This document shows positions 26,129-34,071 of a stretch of 42,508 bases of DNA, one piece after another (position 1 is the stretch's first letter; the number at the start of each line of letters is the position of its first letter). Made by a program: the position numbers and the translations under genes. The stretch comes from Janthinobacterium violaceinigrum (lineage in GTDB: Bacteria; Pseudomonadota; Gammaproteobacteria; Burkholderiales; Burkholderiaceae_D): contig NZ_WFLI01000045.1 in NCBI RefSeq assembly GCF_009208555.1, positions 1 through 42,508 on the forward strand, given 5' to 3'. Under the pieces are notes generated by a model. It was not told the origin of the DNA. It searched no databases and was given only the letters and a program-made list of their open reading frames with translations.

Positions 26129-26245
26129 ATGTCCCGCCTCATCCCGATCAGCTTTGGCGCCTTGCAAATAGGTCTGGCAGCGGCGGCGATGTACATCCTG
26201 TGCTCGGCGGACGTGCTGCACCAGAGTTCCGTGTATTTCCACTGA
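26129..26245 (+). CDS. Small hydrophobic membrane peptide, 38 aa
   Basis: A short gene supported by a strong CAGGAG ribosome-binding site eight bases before the ATG. The peptide has one membrane-spanning stretch (FGALQIGLAAAAMYILCS) after a basic N-terminus and ends HQSSVYFH. I know no named family. Its size and layout are like other small single-span inner-membrane proteins that attach to larger complexes. No partner is evident from the neighbours. Confidence 0.6.
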   Translation: MSRLIPISFGALQIGLAAAAMYILCSADVLHQSSVYFH

Positions 26246-26417
26246 ACTCCTCTGACGTCACACTATCTGACCAAATGGTAACGGGCGGCAGCAAGCCGCA
26301 GGAGGAAGCGCGGCTGTACCTGGTACAGGGCCGCCGAGGATGGAACCGCCAAGGCAGCGCCTAGAGCGCTGCCCGCGCATCGCGACGCGTAGCGTAGTAA
26401 TGGTGGTGCGATGCAGC

Positions 26418-26801
26418 CTAGCGGCGGCCGTAATAGCGTCCGTGCCCGCCCCAGCCGCCACGGTGACCGCCATAGCGCCCAAAACCAAACACGAAGTCCA
26501 GCCCGATCGAGACGGGCGGATTGTAATAATACGGCTGCGGCGCGTAGACGGGCGCCGGCACATACACGGGCTGCTGCACGTACACCGGCTGCTGCTGCAC
26601 GTAGACGGGCTCATTCGTGTATTCCACGCGCGGCTCGCTCACCACGCGCGACGACTGCACCGGCTCGGACGACACCGTATGCCAGTCATAGGGATTGTAG
26701 GCTCCCTGTGGCGCGCGCGAACCGTAATAGGCGGGCCCGGGCGGGGCCACGGCGCAGCCACCCAGGGCGGCGAGCGAAATTACTGCCAACAGGGTTTTCA
26801 T
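26418..26801 (-). CDS. Outer-envelope lipoprotein with YVQQ/VPAPVY repeats
   Basis: A 127-residue lipoprotein. The signal sequence MKTLLAVISLAALGGCA has the lipobox LGGC with the lipidated Cys at 16. The middle holds tandem short repeats of the VYVQQP type (EPVYVQQQPVYVQQPVYV, then PAPVYAPQPYYY), and the end is Gly/Arg/Tyr-rich (RYGGHRGGWGGHGRYYGRR). The repeats predict an extended Pro/Tyr-rich segment near the outer membrane or cell wall; function is unknown. AGGAG precedes the ATG at 26801. The Gly-rich tail may be a low-complexity extension rather than a folded domain. Confidence 0.8.
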   Translation of the reverse strand: MKTLLAVISLAALGGCAVAPPGPAYYGSRAPQGAYNPYDWHTVSSEPVQSSRVVSEPRVEYTNEPVYVQQQPVYVQQPVYVPAPVYAPQPYYYNPPVSIGLDFVFGFGRYGGHRGGWGGHGRYYGRR

Positions 26802-26963
26802 CGCAATTCTCCTCTTGTACCAAACTCTTGTACTACCTCTAATTAAGTACTATAAGAAATTACGCCGTGCTTTGCTGCGCTTTTACCGATTGTTACACCC
26901 CGAAGCACGCCGCAACATGAAATGTGGCAAAGCAGCCACACGCGGCCCACGCGGCATGTTTCC

Positions 26964-27536
26964 TCAGATAAATGGAATCGCACACGTATCGATGGCCTTG
27001 CCGGCCGCATCGTAGCGCTGCACGCACACCTGGTAGCGCACGCCGTAATCGAGCTCGACCTGCTCGACCTTGCCATACTTCAATTTCCAGCTGGGCTGCA
27101 GCTGTTGCCGGCCAGCCAGCGCGGCCACGTCCTGCGGAATCGCCATCGCCGTCTGCGTCTCGCCCTGGCGCGCATCCTGGCGCCGCGCCACGTCGATGGA
27201 CACGTTCACGGCCAGATCGACGCCGCCCTCCACAAAGCTCAGCGTGGGCGCGCTGCGCTGCGCCCGCATCACGCCCCAGGCGCAAGGCTTGCCGCCCGCC
27301 TCGCATTGCTTCAATTGCGCCAGTGGGAAATATTCAGGGGCAATCTTGCCATCCTTGATAGGCCAGCTCGTGCGTACGCCGTCGCGCTTGCCCGTCAGGG
27401 GATTGTCCCAGCTCAGGCTATTGACGACGGCCACGGTCTGCCCCGCCTGCAAGCCCGCAGGGGTGCCCAGCGATGCGCAGGCGGAAAGCAGCAAGCCGGT
27501 GGCGGCCAGGGAGGAAAGTGTCAGGATGCGCTGCAT
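26964..27536 (-). CDS. Predicted lipoprotein, 190 aa
   Basis: A signal sequence MQRILTLSSLAATGLLLSAC with a lipobox LSAC precedes a roughly 170-residue domain I do not recognise. Visible features are SLSWDNPLTGKRDGVRTSWP and two further cysteine pairs' worth of Cys residues (QCEAGGKPCAWG, and YQVCVQRYDAAG with DTCAIPFI near the end) that could form disulphides in the periplasm. GAGG precedes the start at 27536; the frame runs open upstream but with no ribosome-binding site. Neighbours are other small envelope-protein genes, all on the minus strand. Confidence 0.8.
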   Translation of the reverse strand: MQRILTLSSLAATGLLLSACASLGTPAGLQAGQTVAVVNSLSWDNPLTGKRDGVRTSWPIKDGKIAPEYFPLAQLKQCEAGGKPCAWGVMRAQRSAPTLSFVEGGVDLAVNVSIDVARRQDARQGETQTAMAIPQDVAALAGRQQLQPSWKLKYGKVEQVELDYGVRYQVCVQRYDAAGKAIDTCAIPFI

Positions 27537-27628
27537 GGTAGGCCTCTTGTGGTGGGAGAACCCGAAGGTATGATTTGAGGGTAACAGAATCGGGGGTGAC
27601 AGCGCCGTTGGCTGGCGCACATAACAAT

Positions 27629-27660
27629 ACGGGCGGCACCCTCGCAGGCGCCGCCCGTAG
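27629..27660. terminator. Stem-loop between the TonB-C protein and the lipoprotein
   Basis: ACGGGCGGC pairs with GCCGCCCGT across a 13-nt loop, 44 nt after the stop of the TonB-C-domain gene on the minus strand. The following sequence is only moderately T-rich, so termination is likely but not certain. Confidence 0.6.
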
Positions 27661-27703
27661 CGGATACGACCATGCCGGGAGTCCCGCTCCCCGCATGCGT
27701 GGA

Positions 27704-28051
27704 TCAGTCCAGTTTCCAGGCGTAATCGACCTTGGTCCAGGTTTGCGCTGCGGCGCCATCCTTGGTGCCCGGCTTGAACTTGCATGCGGACAGGGCCTTG
27801 ATGGCGGCCTTGTCCAGGTTCTTGAAGCCGCTGCTCTTCTCGACTTTCGAATCGGCAACGCTACCGTCGGCATTGACGAGGAAGGACATCGATACGGTGC
27901 CCTGCTCTTCGTTCATCAGCGAGGCTTTCGGATACTCGGCCTTGCAGTTCTTGGAATCAAACGACGCCGGCACCTCGGCCGCGAAGGCCGTGGACGAGAC
28001 GGACACCAGCAAGGCTGCTGCAACACTCATAAAACGCTTATTCTCAAACAT
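27704..28051 (-). CDS. Periplasmic TonB-C-terminal-domain protein
   Basis: A 115-residue exported protein. After a signal peptide ending AFAAE (about residue 26), the rest matches the TonB C-terminal fold: CKAEYPKASLMNEEQGTVSM, FLVNADGSVADSKVEKSSGF, LDKAAIKALSACKFKPG. Normal TonB has an N-terminal membrane anchor and a Pro-rich linker; both are missing, so this is a free periplasmic version. Such proteins are common in Oxalobacteraceae, and their role is not settled; energising receptors is unlikely without the anchor. The start at 28051 is preferred because GGGGAA precedes it; an in-frame ATG 12 nt upstream has none. Confidence 0.82.
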   Translation of the reverse strand: MFENKRFMSVAAALLVSVSSTAFAAEVPASFDSKNCKAEYPKASLMNEEQGTVSMSFLVNADGSVADSKVEKSSGFKNLDKAAIKALSACKFKPGTKDGAAAQTWTKVDYAWKLD

Positions 28052-28169
28052 GTGCTTCCCCATGATTATCAGATACGGTAATTACAATTTCTTGCCTGCT
28101 ACGCAGGACGGTGCTGCCGGGATGTCAGCCTCCCGGTGGGCACCTTGCCTTCGTGATGTCGCTTGATGC

Positions 28170-29936
28170 TTAAAACTCTTCCCACTCGTCATTGCTGGTG
28201 CTGCTCGCCGCCGCTGCCTTGCGTGGCGCCGGAGCCGCTGCGGGAGCGGCCGCTTCAGCCTTGCGGGCCAGCGACTTCACGGGGCGCAATGCCGGCGCCG
28301 GCTTGCGCGCAGCTACCGGTGCGGCCACAGCCGCCACGGGGGCCGGCACATACGCTGCCGGCTTTTCTTCGCCTTCGACCAGTTTGAAGATGCTGACCAC
28401 GTGGGCCAGTTCGGCCGCCTGGTCTTGCAGGCTTTGCGCCGCAGCGGCCGCCTGTTCCACCAGCGCCGCATTCTGCTGCGTCATGCCATCCATCTCGATG
28501 ATCGACAGGTTGACCTGTTCGATACCGGCACTTTGTTCCTGGCTGGCACTGGCGATCTCGCTCATGATGTCGGTGACGCGGCGCACGCTGTCGACCACTT
28601 CGCCCATCGTCACGCCGGCCTGGCCCACCAGGCGCGTGCCGCGCTCGGTCTTCTCGGCCGAGTCGTCGATGAGGATCTTGATTTCTTTCGCGGCGCCAGC
28701 GGAGCGCTGGGCCAGGTTGCGCACTTCCGACGCCACCACGGCAAAGCCGCGGCCTTGTTCGCCGGCACGTGCCGCTTCCACGGCCGCATTCAGCGCCAGG
28801 ATGTTGGTCTGGAAAGCGATGCCGTCGATGACGCCGATGATGTCGACAATTTTCTTCGCCGATTCATTGATCGAGCTCATGGTGTCAACCACTTGCGACA
28901 CGACGGAGCCGCCCTTCAGGGCCACGTCCGAAGCGGTGGCCGCCAGCTTGTTGGCTTCCCGCGCATTGTCCGCATTCTGTTTCACGGTCGAGGTCAGCTC
29001 TTCCATGGCCGACGCCGTCTTTTCCAGCGCGCTGGCCTGCATTTCCGTGCGCGACGACAGGTCGATATTGCCGTCGGCGATTTCGCGCGACGCCGTGCCG
29101 ATGGTTTCCGTGCCCACGCGTACCTGGCCGACGATGCCCACCAGGCTGTTGCGCATTTCCTTCATTTCCGCCAGCAGGCTGGAATTGTCCGAAGGCTGGG
29201 TGTGGATGCCGATCGACAGGTCGCCATTGGCGATGCTGCCGGCGATCGATGCCGTGTAGTCAGGCTCGCCGCCCAGCTGTTTCAGCAGGCCGCGGGTAAT
29301 CACCAGTGCTGCCGCCACGCCCATCGCCACGGCCAGTACGCCGAGGATGATCATGAACAGGCGCGCACTGTCGAACGCCTTGCGGGCATCCGATTGCATC
29401 TGCTCGTTCAGCTTGTCTTCCAGGGTGGCCAGCTGCTCCAGCGCTTCCATCCATTTTTTCTGTACCGGGCGGATTTCCTTGATCATCACGCGCGTGGCGC
29501 CTTCCGCATCGTTGGCCATCCACAGGGCCGATGCCTTGGCGATGGCCGGCATGGCGGCCGCCTCGTATTCCTTGATCGAGCTCAGCAGGGCTTTTTCTTC
29601 GGAAGTCGACTCGACGGCGAATTTCTCTTCGAGCTTCTTCTGCGTTTCCTGATAGGTGCTGGTCTGCGTCTTGATACGCGCCATTTCCGGCTCCATATCG
29701 CTGGCGTCCGTCATCAGGGTCAAAATGCGCAGCGAGGTGATGCGGTCGCTGACGTTGCCACGCATGTCGATCACCAGGCGGGTGACGACATTGTTGACAT
29801 TGATCACGTGATCGAGACGTTCCTGGATTTGCGCCATGCGCGCGATGCCGAGGACGGTCACGGCCACCAGCAGAACCAGTACCAGGGCGAATCCCAGGCC
29901 CAGGCGGGTACCAACCTTCATTTTTGCTAAATTCAT
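28170..29936 (-). CDS. Methyl-accepting chemotaxis protein
   Basis: A 588-residue chemoreceptor that controls the CheA kinase. TM1 (about residues 10-30) and TM2 (about 190-212) bracket a periplasmic four-helix-bundle ligand domain (4HB_MCP). A HAMP domain and a long signalling coiled coil follow, containing the invariant hairpin tip GIAFQTNILALNAAVEAARA. An Ala/Pro-rich linker (about 530-575) leads to the terminal NDEWEEF, an xWxxF pentapeptide that docks the methyltransferase CheR or deamidase CheB. The ligand cannot be predicted. The ATG at 29936 has a weak GAG site; the structured leader at 29996-30102 lies 60 nt ahead and may control expression. Confidence 0.95.
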   Translation of the reverse strand: MNLAKMKVGTRLGLGFALVLVLLVAVTVLGIARMAQIQERLDHVINVNNVVTRLVIDMRGNVSDRITSLRILTLMTDASDMEPEMARIKTQTSTYQETQKKLEEKFAVESTSEEKALLSSIKEYEAAAMPAIAKASALWMANDAEGATRVMIKEIRPVQKKWMEALEQLATLEDKLNEQMQSDARKAFDSARLFMIILGVLAVAMGVAAALVITRGLLKQLGGEPDYTASIAGSIANGDLSIGIHTQPSDNSSLLAEMKEMRNSLVGIVGQVRVGTETIGTASREIADGNIDLSSRTEMQASALEKTASAMEELTSTVKQNADNAREANKLAATASDVALKGGSVVSQVVDTMSSINESAKKIVDIIGVIDGIAFQTNILALNAAVEAARAGEQGRGFAVVASEVRNLAQRSAGAAKEIKILIDDSAEKTERGTRLVGQAGVTMGEVVDSVRRVTDIMSEIASASQEQSAGIEQVNLSIIEMDGMTQQNAALVEQAAAAAQSLQDQAAELAHVVSIFKLVEGEEKPAAYVPAPVAAVAAPVAARKPAPALRPVKSLARKAEAAAPAAAPAPRKAAAASSTSNDEWEEF

Positions 29937-29995
29937 TTCGGCTCTTCGTAAATGAAACTATTGATAAGAATTTTTGCCCGGCACGACAAGACGAA

Positions 29996-30102
29996 GGCTG
30001 CGTAACGCCGGTATCCGCCCTTACCCACTGGTATGCTGGCGGTCTCCGGCCGCACGCAGCCTGGGGTACTTCCTGGTCTTTCGCCAGCCCTGTTCAACCC
30101 AG
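29996..30102 (-). promoter_or_regulatory. Structured leader of the chemoreceptor gene (candidate riboswitch/cis-RNA)
   Basis: Two abutting hairpin domains lie upstream of the chemoreceptor start. Domain 1 is fully nested: 29996-30003 pairs with 30054-30061, 30007-30011 with 30046-30050, 30015-30019 with 30038-30042, and 30022-30025 with 30030-30033, with a symmetric 3x3 internal loop. Domain 2 pairs 30061-30065 with 30098-30102 and 30073-30076 with 30084-30087; on the minus strand the inner loop is CGAAAGA. The total is 22 plus 9 base pairs. The element does not match the c-di-GMP-I consensus as I know it. It would be transcribed as 5' leader on the minus strand. Confidence 0.55.
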
Positions 30103-30456
30103 TGACTGCGAATGCAAACTTGTTCCACACGCTGAAGTTTTGACACCGTTGATATGAGATCAACATCAAACATTCATATGAGAAATATTTGTCTATAATC
30201 AATTATAGGTGTAAATTTTGCCTCAAAGCAAGCAATAAGTACCCGAATAAATGGCAGATTAACTTTCTTCGGGGAAATGGCAACAATGCCGTTTCTTGCC
30301 CCTTAGAAATGCCCCAAGGCAGTGCGGCCGTGCGCCGAAACAGCGCATTTACAACACATGGCATAGCCATATGACATCATTCATTGAATGGAATTCAGGG
30401 GAAGGGGAAGTGCGGACAATACCACTGCGCCGGGGCAGCGGTATAGACAAGTTGGG
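30103..30456. other. Intergenic region upstream of the chemoreceptor leader
   Basis: A relatively A/T-rich gap without a gene, between two minus-strand genes. It should carry the chemoreceptor promoter. I find no clear sigma-28 or sigma-70 pair. Short open frames here have no ribosome-binding sites. Confidence 0.4.
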
Positions 30457-30918
30457 TCAGCTGTCCCAGCTGCAATGCATCACATAGGCGTGGCCGCCTA
30501 TGCCGAAGACAAAGACGCTCCAGATGGCGCCCAATTGTCCCGCCAGGCTGTGCTGGCCAGACGATACCAGTTGATACCAGTGCGGCTCACTGCCGAGCAG
30601 TTCGGCCAGTTCGCGCACGAAACCGTCATACAGGCGTGCGTCGAGCGGCTGGCGGTCGGCCTCGCTCATCGGACGCAAGCGCTCGAGCAGCCACTGGCGC
30701 GGCGTGCATGCGCCGCCGCTGCACACCACCTGCTCCAGCGGCAGCAGGCGCAGGCCGTCCGGCCGTATGTCCAGCGTGCGGCACACGGCATCGAGCGCTG
30801 CCTGCGGCGCCACCGGCCCCAGATACGAACACAGCAAGTCGCTGCCGTCATCCTTGAGCGCGCTGACGGCTTGCAGATAGCCGTCCAGCTGGCGCGCAAG
30901 GCCGTGGAAGTCGTCCAT
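30457..30918 (-). CDS. Hypothetical protein translationally coupled to dusA
   Basis: I do not recognise this 153-residue protein. It is mostly helical and Leu/Arg-rich, with CSGGACTPRQWLLERL in the middle and a C-terminal hydrophobic patch (GAIWSVFVFGIGGHAYVMHC) that is too polar at its ends to be a confident membrane span. Its ATG overlaps the dusA stop in TAATG, so translation is coupled and the two are cotranscribed. A link to tRNA modification is only suggested by that coupling. High third-position G+C supports real coding. Confidence 0.75.
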   Translation of the reverse strand: MDDFHGLARQLDGYLQAVSALKDDGSDLLCSYLGPVAPQAALDAVCRTLDIRPDGLRLLPLEQVVCSGGACTPRQWLLERLRPMSEADRQPLDARLYDGFVRELAELLGSEPHWYQLVSSGQHSLAGQLGAIWSVFVFGIGGHAYVMHCSWDS

Positions 30919-31913
30919 TACGCAGGCAGCGACAATCGCGCCGCCGCTTCCAGCAGCAGGCGCGGGTCGCCCGAAGCCAGCTTCTTCGAATCGGACAGGG
31001 TCTGGCGGAAGCCGCGCGCGCCGGGCAGGTTTTGCATCAGGCCCAGCATGTGGCGCGTGACGCTGTTCAGCTTCAGGCGCCCCGCCTCCTTCTCCAGCTG
31101 CGCACTGATATATGGAATCATCGCCTCGAGCACCTGTTCGCGCGTTTTGACGGGAGCGTCGTCGCCGTAATAGCGCTGGTCGAACTGCGCCATCACGTAG
31201 GGGTTGTGGTAGGCCTCGCGGCCCAGCATCACGCCATCGAGGTGCTGCAGATGCAGGTCGATCTCGTCGAGCGTCTTGATGCCGCCATTGATGATGAACT
31301 CGAACTGGGGAAAGTCGCGCTTCAGGCGGTAGGCATAGTCATATTTGAGGGGCGGCACTTCGCGGTTTTCCTTCGGGCTCAGGCCTTTCAGGATGGCATT
31401 GCGCGCATGCACGATAAACGTCTTGCAGCCGGCGTCAGCCACGGTGCCGACGAAATCGCGCACGAAGTCGTACGACTCGCTGTCGTCGATGCCGATACGG
31501 TGCTTCACCGTGACGTCGATATCGACCACGTCGCGCATGGCTTTCACGCAATCGGCCACCAGTTGCGGTTCGGCCATCAGGCAGGCGCCGAACGCGCCCT
31601 TTTGCACGCGCTCGGACGGGCATCCGCAGTTCAGGTTGACCTCGTCGTAGCCCCACTGCTGGCCCAGTTTCGCGCTGGTGGCCAGGTCCATCGGATCGCT
31701 GCCGCCCAGCTGCAGCGCCACCGGATGCTCTTCCTCGTTGAAACGCAAATGGCGCTCCACGTCGCCGTAGACGAGCGCGCCCGTCGTCACCATTTCCGTG
31801 TACAGCCAGGTGTGGCGCGTGATTTCGCGGTGGAACTTGCGGCAATGGCGGTCGGTCCAGTCCATCATGGGGGCGACGGACAGGCGGCGGGAAGGCAAGG
31901 AGGATGAAGTCAT
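30918..31913 (-). CDS. dusA: tRNA-dihydrouridine synthase A
   Basis: An FMN enzyme that reduces uridine to dihydrouridine in the D-loop of tRNAs. The 331-residue protein shows the DusA start RLSVAPMMDWTDRHCRKF, the catalytic Cys in NLNCGCPSERVQ (about residue 94), the FMN-phosphate region FIINGGIKTLDEI, and DGVMLGREAYHNPY. I take the ATG at 31913; an in-frame TTG 27 nt upstream is possible, and neither has a good ribosome-binding site. The downstream small gene is coupled through TAATG. typA lies 118 nt upstream in the same direction. Confidence 0.95.
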   Translation of the reverse strand: MTSSSLPSRRLSVAPMMDWTDRHCRKFHREITRHTWLYTEMVTTGALVYGDVERHLRFNEEEHPVALQLGGSDPMDLATSAKLGQQWGYDEVNLNCGCPSERVQKGAFGACLMAEPQLVADCVKAMRDVVDIDVTVKHRIGIDDSESYDFVRDFVGTVADAGCKTFIVHARNAILKGLSPKENREVPPLKYDYAYRLKRDFPQFEFIINGGIKTLDEIDLHLQHLDGVMLGREAYHNPYVMAQFDQRYYGDDAPVKTREQVLEAMIPYISAQLEKEAGRLKLNSVTRHMLGLMQNLPGARGFRQTLSDSKKLASGDPRLLLEAAARLSLPA

Positions 31914-31950
31914 GGTGTCTACAAAAAACAGGGGCTGCAAATGACAAACC

Positions 31951-32021
31951 CGCTGCGCGCCTCACCAGTGACGGTGACGCGGCGCAGCGGGCCAGAAGCA
32001 GCATGGCCCGCAGGCCATGCT
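31951..32021. other. Two hairpins between typA and dusA
   Basis: CGCTGCGC/GCGCAGCG (31951-31958 with 31982-31989) and AGCATGGCC/GGCCATGCT (32000-32008 with 32013-32021) follow the typA stop. Neither has a T-run, so they may be processing or mRNA-stabilising stems rather than a full terminator. Confidence 0.5.
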
Positions 32022-32031
32022 CTACAACAGA

Positions 32032-33864
32032 TTACGAATCGCGCGACGCTTTTTTACGCTCGTGCTCTTTCAGGAAGCGCTTGCGCAGACGGATCGATTT
32101 AGGCGTGATTTCCACCAGTTCGTCGTCCTCGATGAATTCGACTGCGTATTCCAGCGACATCTGAATTGGCGGTACCAGGCGCACTGCTTCGTCGGTACCC
32201 GACGAACGCACGTTGGTCAGCTGCTTGCCCTTGATCGGGTTGACGACCAGGTCGTTGTCGCGCGAGTGGATACCGATGACCATGCCTTCGTAGACTGGGT
32301 CATTGTGCGACACGAACATGCGGCCGCGGTCTTGCAGTTTCCAGATAGCGTAGGCAACAGCAGCGCCGTCGTCTTGCGAGATCAGCACGCCGTTGCGACG
32401 GCCAGCCATTTCGCCACGGGTGTTGTCGACTGGTGCGTATTCGTGGAATACGTGGCTCATCAGGCCGGTGCCGCGGGTCAAGGTCATGAATTCGCCCTGG
32501 AAACCGATCAGGCCACGCGCCGGGATCAGGTACTCGAGACGCACGCGGCCCTTGCCATCCGATTCCATGTTTTGCAGGTCGCCGCGACGACGGCCCAGTT
32601 CTTCCATGACGCCGCCCTGGTTCGCTTCTTCAACGTCGACCGACAGGTTTTCAAACGGCTCGTGGCGCACGCCATCGACCATCTTGAACACCACGCGTGG
32701 ACGCGATACGGCCAGCTCGAAGCCTTCGCGACGCATGTTTTCGATCAGAATCGTCAGGTGCAGCTCGCCGCGGCCCGATACTTCGAAGATCGTGTCGTCG
32801 TCGGTTGGTGCCACGCGCAGAGCAACGTTGGCTTTCAATTCTTTTTCCAGACGGTCACGCAGTTGACGCGAGGTCACGAACTTGCCTTCGCGGCCAGCCA
32901 GTGGCGAGTTGTTGACCATGAAGTTCATGGTCAGGGTCGGCTCGTCGACGGTCAGCATAGGCAGCGCTTCTGGCGTGTCCACTGCGCACAGGGTCGAACC
33001 GATGCCGATTTCGTCGATACCGTTGATCAGGCAGATGTCGCCGGCGACGGCTTCGTCCACCAGCACGCGCTCCAGGCCCTTGAAGTTCAGCACCTGGTTG
33101 ATGCGGCCCTTGATCGGGGTCGCGCCTGGGCCATTGATGACCAGCACGTCCTGACCAACTTTAACGGTACCGCGGTTGACGCGGCCAATGCCGATCTTGC
33201 CCACGTACGACGAGTAGTCGAGCGAGGTGATCTGCATTTGCAGCGGACCTTCAGGATTGTCGTCGCGCACTGGAACGTGTTCCAGGATGGCGTCGAACAT
33301 CGGCTTCATGTCGCCGCCGCGCACGTCTTCGGTCAGGCCGGCATAGCCGTTCAAGCCCGAAGCGTAAACGATAGGGAAGTCCAGTTGTTCGTCGGTAGCG
33401 CCCAGCTTGTCGAACAGTTCGAACGTCTGGTTGATGGCCCAGTCCGGACGTGCGCCTGGACGGTCGATCTTGTTGACGATCACGATAGGCTTCAGACCCA
33501 GTGCCAGCGCCTTGCGCGTGACGAAACGGGTTTGCGGCATCGGGCCTTCCTGTGCATCGATCAGCAGCAGAACCGAGTCCACCATCGACAGAACACGCTC
33601 CACTTCGCCGCCGAAGTCGGCGTGGCCTGGGGTGTCGACGATGTTGATGTGGGTGCCTTCGTACTCAACGGCGCAGTTCTTCGACAGAATCGTAATGCCG
33701 CGCTCCTTTTCCAGGTCGTTCGAGTCCATGACTCGGGTGTCGACCGCTTGGTTTTCACGGAAGGTGCCGGACTGACGCAGCAGCTGATCCACGAGGGTGG
33801 TTTTGCCGTGGTCAACGTGGGCGATAATGGCGATATTACGAATTGCGCGTTTTGTATTTGACAT
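32032..33864 (-). CDS. typA: Translational GTPase TypA/BipA
   Basis: A ribosome-binding GTPase of the EF-G/LepA superfamily that helps large-subunit assembly and stress or cold adaptation. The 610-residue length is normal. GTPase motifs are clear: G1 AHVDHGKTTL (about residue 15), G3 DTPGHADFGG (about 76), G4 NKIDRPGA (about 130). These are followed by the EF-Tu-like domain 2, domains III and V, and the TypA-specific C-terminus (GLMSHVFHEYAPVDNTRGEM). The start MSNTKRAIRNIAII at 33864 is the family's usual N-terminus; the frame is open 39 nt further without a ribosome-binding site. Confidence 0.96.
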   Translation of the reverse strand: MSNTKRAIRNIAIIAHVDHGKTTLVDQLLRQSGTFRENQAVDTRVMDSNDLEKERGITILSKNCAVEYEGTHINIVDTPGHADFGGEVERVLSMVDSVLLLIDAQEGPMPQTRFVTRKALALGLKPIVIVNKIDRPGARPDWAINQTFELFDKLGATDEQLDFPIVYASGLNGYAGLTEDVRGGDMKPMFDAILEHVPVRDDNPEGPLQMQITSLDYSSYVGKIGIGRVNRGTVKVGQDVLVINGPGATPIKGRINQVLNFKGLERVLVDEAVAGDICLINGIDEIGIGSTLCAVDTPEALPMLTVDEPTLTMNFMVNNSPLAGREGKFVTSRQLRDRLEKELKANVALRVAPTDDDTIFEVSGRGELHLTILIENMRREGFELAVSRPRVVFKMVDGVRHEPFENLSVDVEEANQGGVMEELGRRRGDLQNMESDGKGRVRLEYLIPARGLIGFQGEFMTLTRGTGLMSHVFHEYAPVDNTRGEMAGRRNGVLISQDDGAAVAYAIWKLQDRGRMFVSHNDPVYEGMVIGIHSRDNDLVVNPIKGKQLTNVRSSGTDEAVRLVPPIQMSLEYAVEFIEDDELVEITPKSIRLRKRFLKEHERKKASRDS

Positions 33865-34015
33865 GGTCGTAGTAGTTACTGAAAAACTGCGGAGTGCGTA
33901 CAAGATGTACGAGATACCCGAATGCTAATCTATTTCCGGAACCGCGTAGTATAGCATGTTGCGTTGCAACGCTATCTAAAAATGCTGGCGGCTCCCACAG
34001 TCGGGGACGGTTTGT

Positions 34016-34048
34016 TTAAAAAAGCGACACTGTTTGACGAGTGTCGCT
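34016..34048 (-). terminator. Intrinsic terminator of the rimP-truB operon
   Basis: On the minus strand AGCGACACT pairs with AGTGTCGCT over an 8-nt loop and runs into six Ts, 24 nt after the truB stop. It separates the operon from typA. Confidence 0.9.
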
Positions 34049-34071
34049 GGGTAATATGACGTTGCTGTGAC

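Noticed and set aside
29996..30102. c-di-GMP-I riboswitch upstream of the chemoreceptor
   Set aside because: Considered because such riboswitches precede chemotaxis genes, but the conserved core sequences of that class are not present; kept only as an unclassified structured leader.
32017..33861. 614-aa open frame opposite typA
   Set aside because: Shadow frame of typA with Gln/His/Val-rich nonsense composition.
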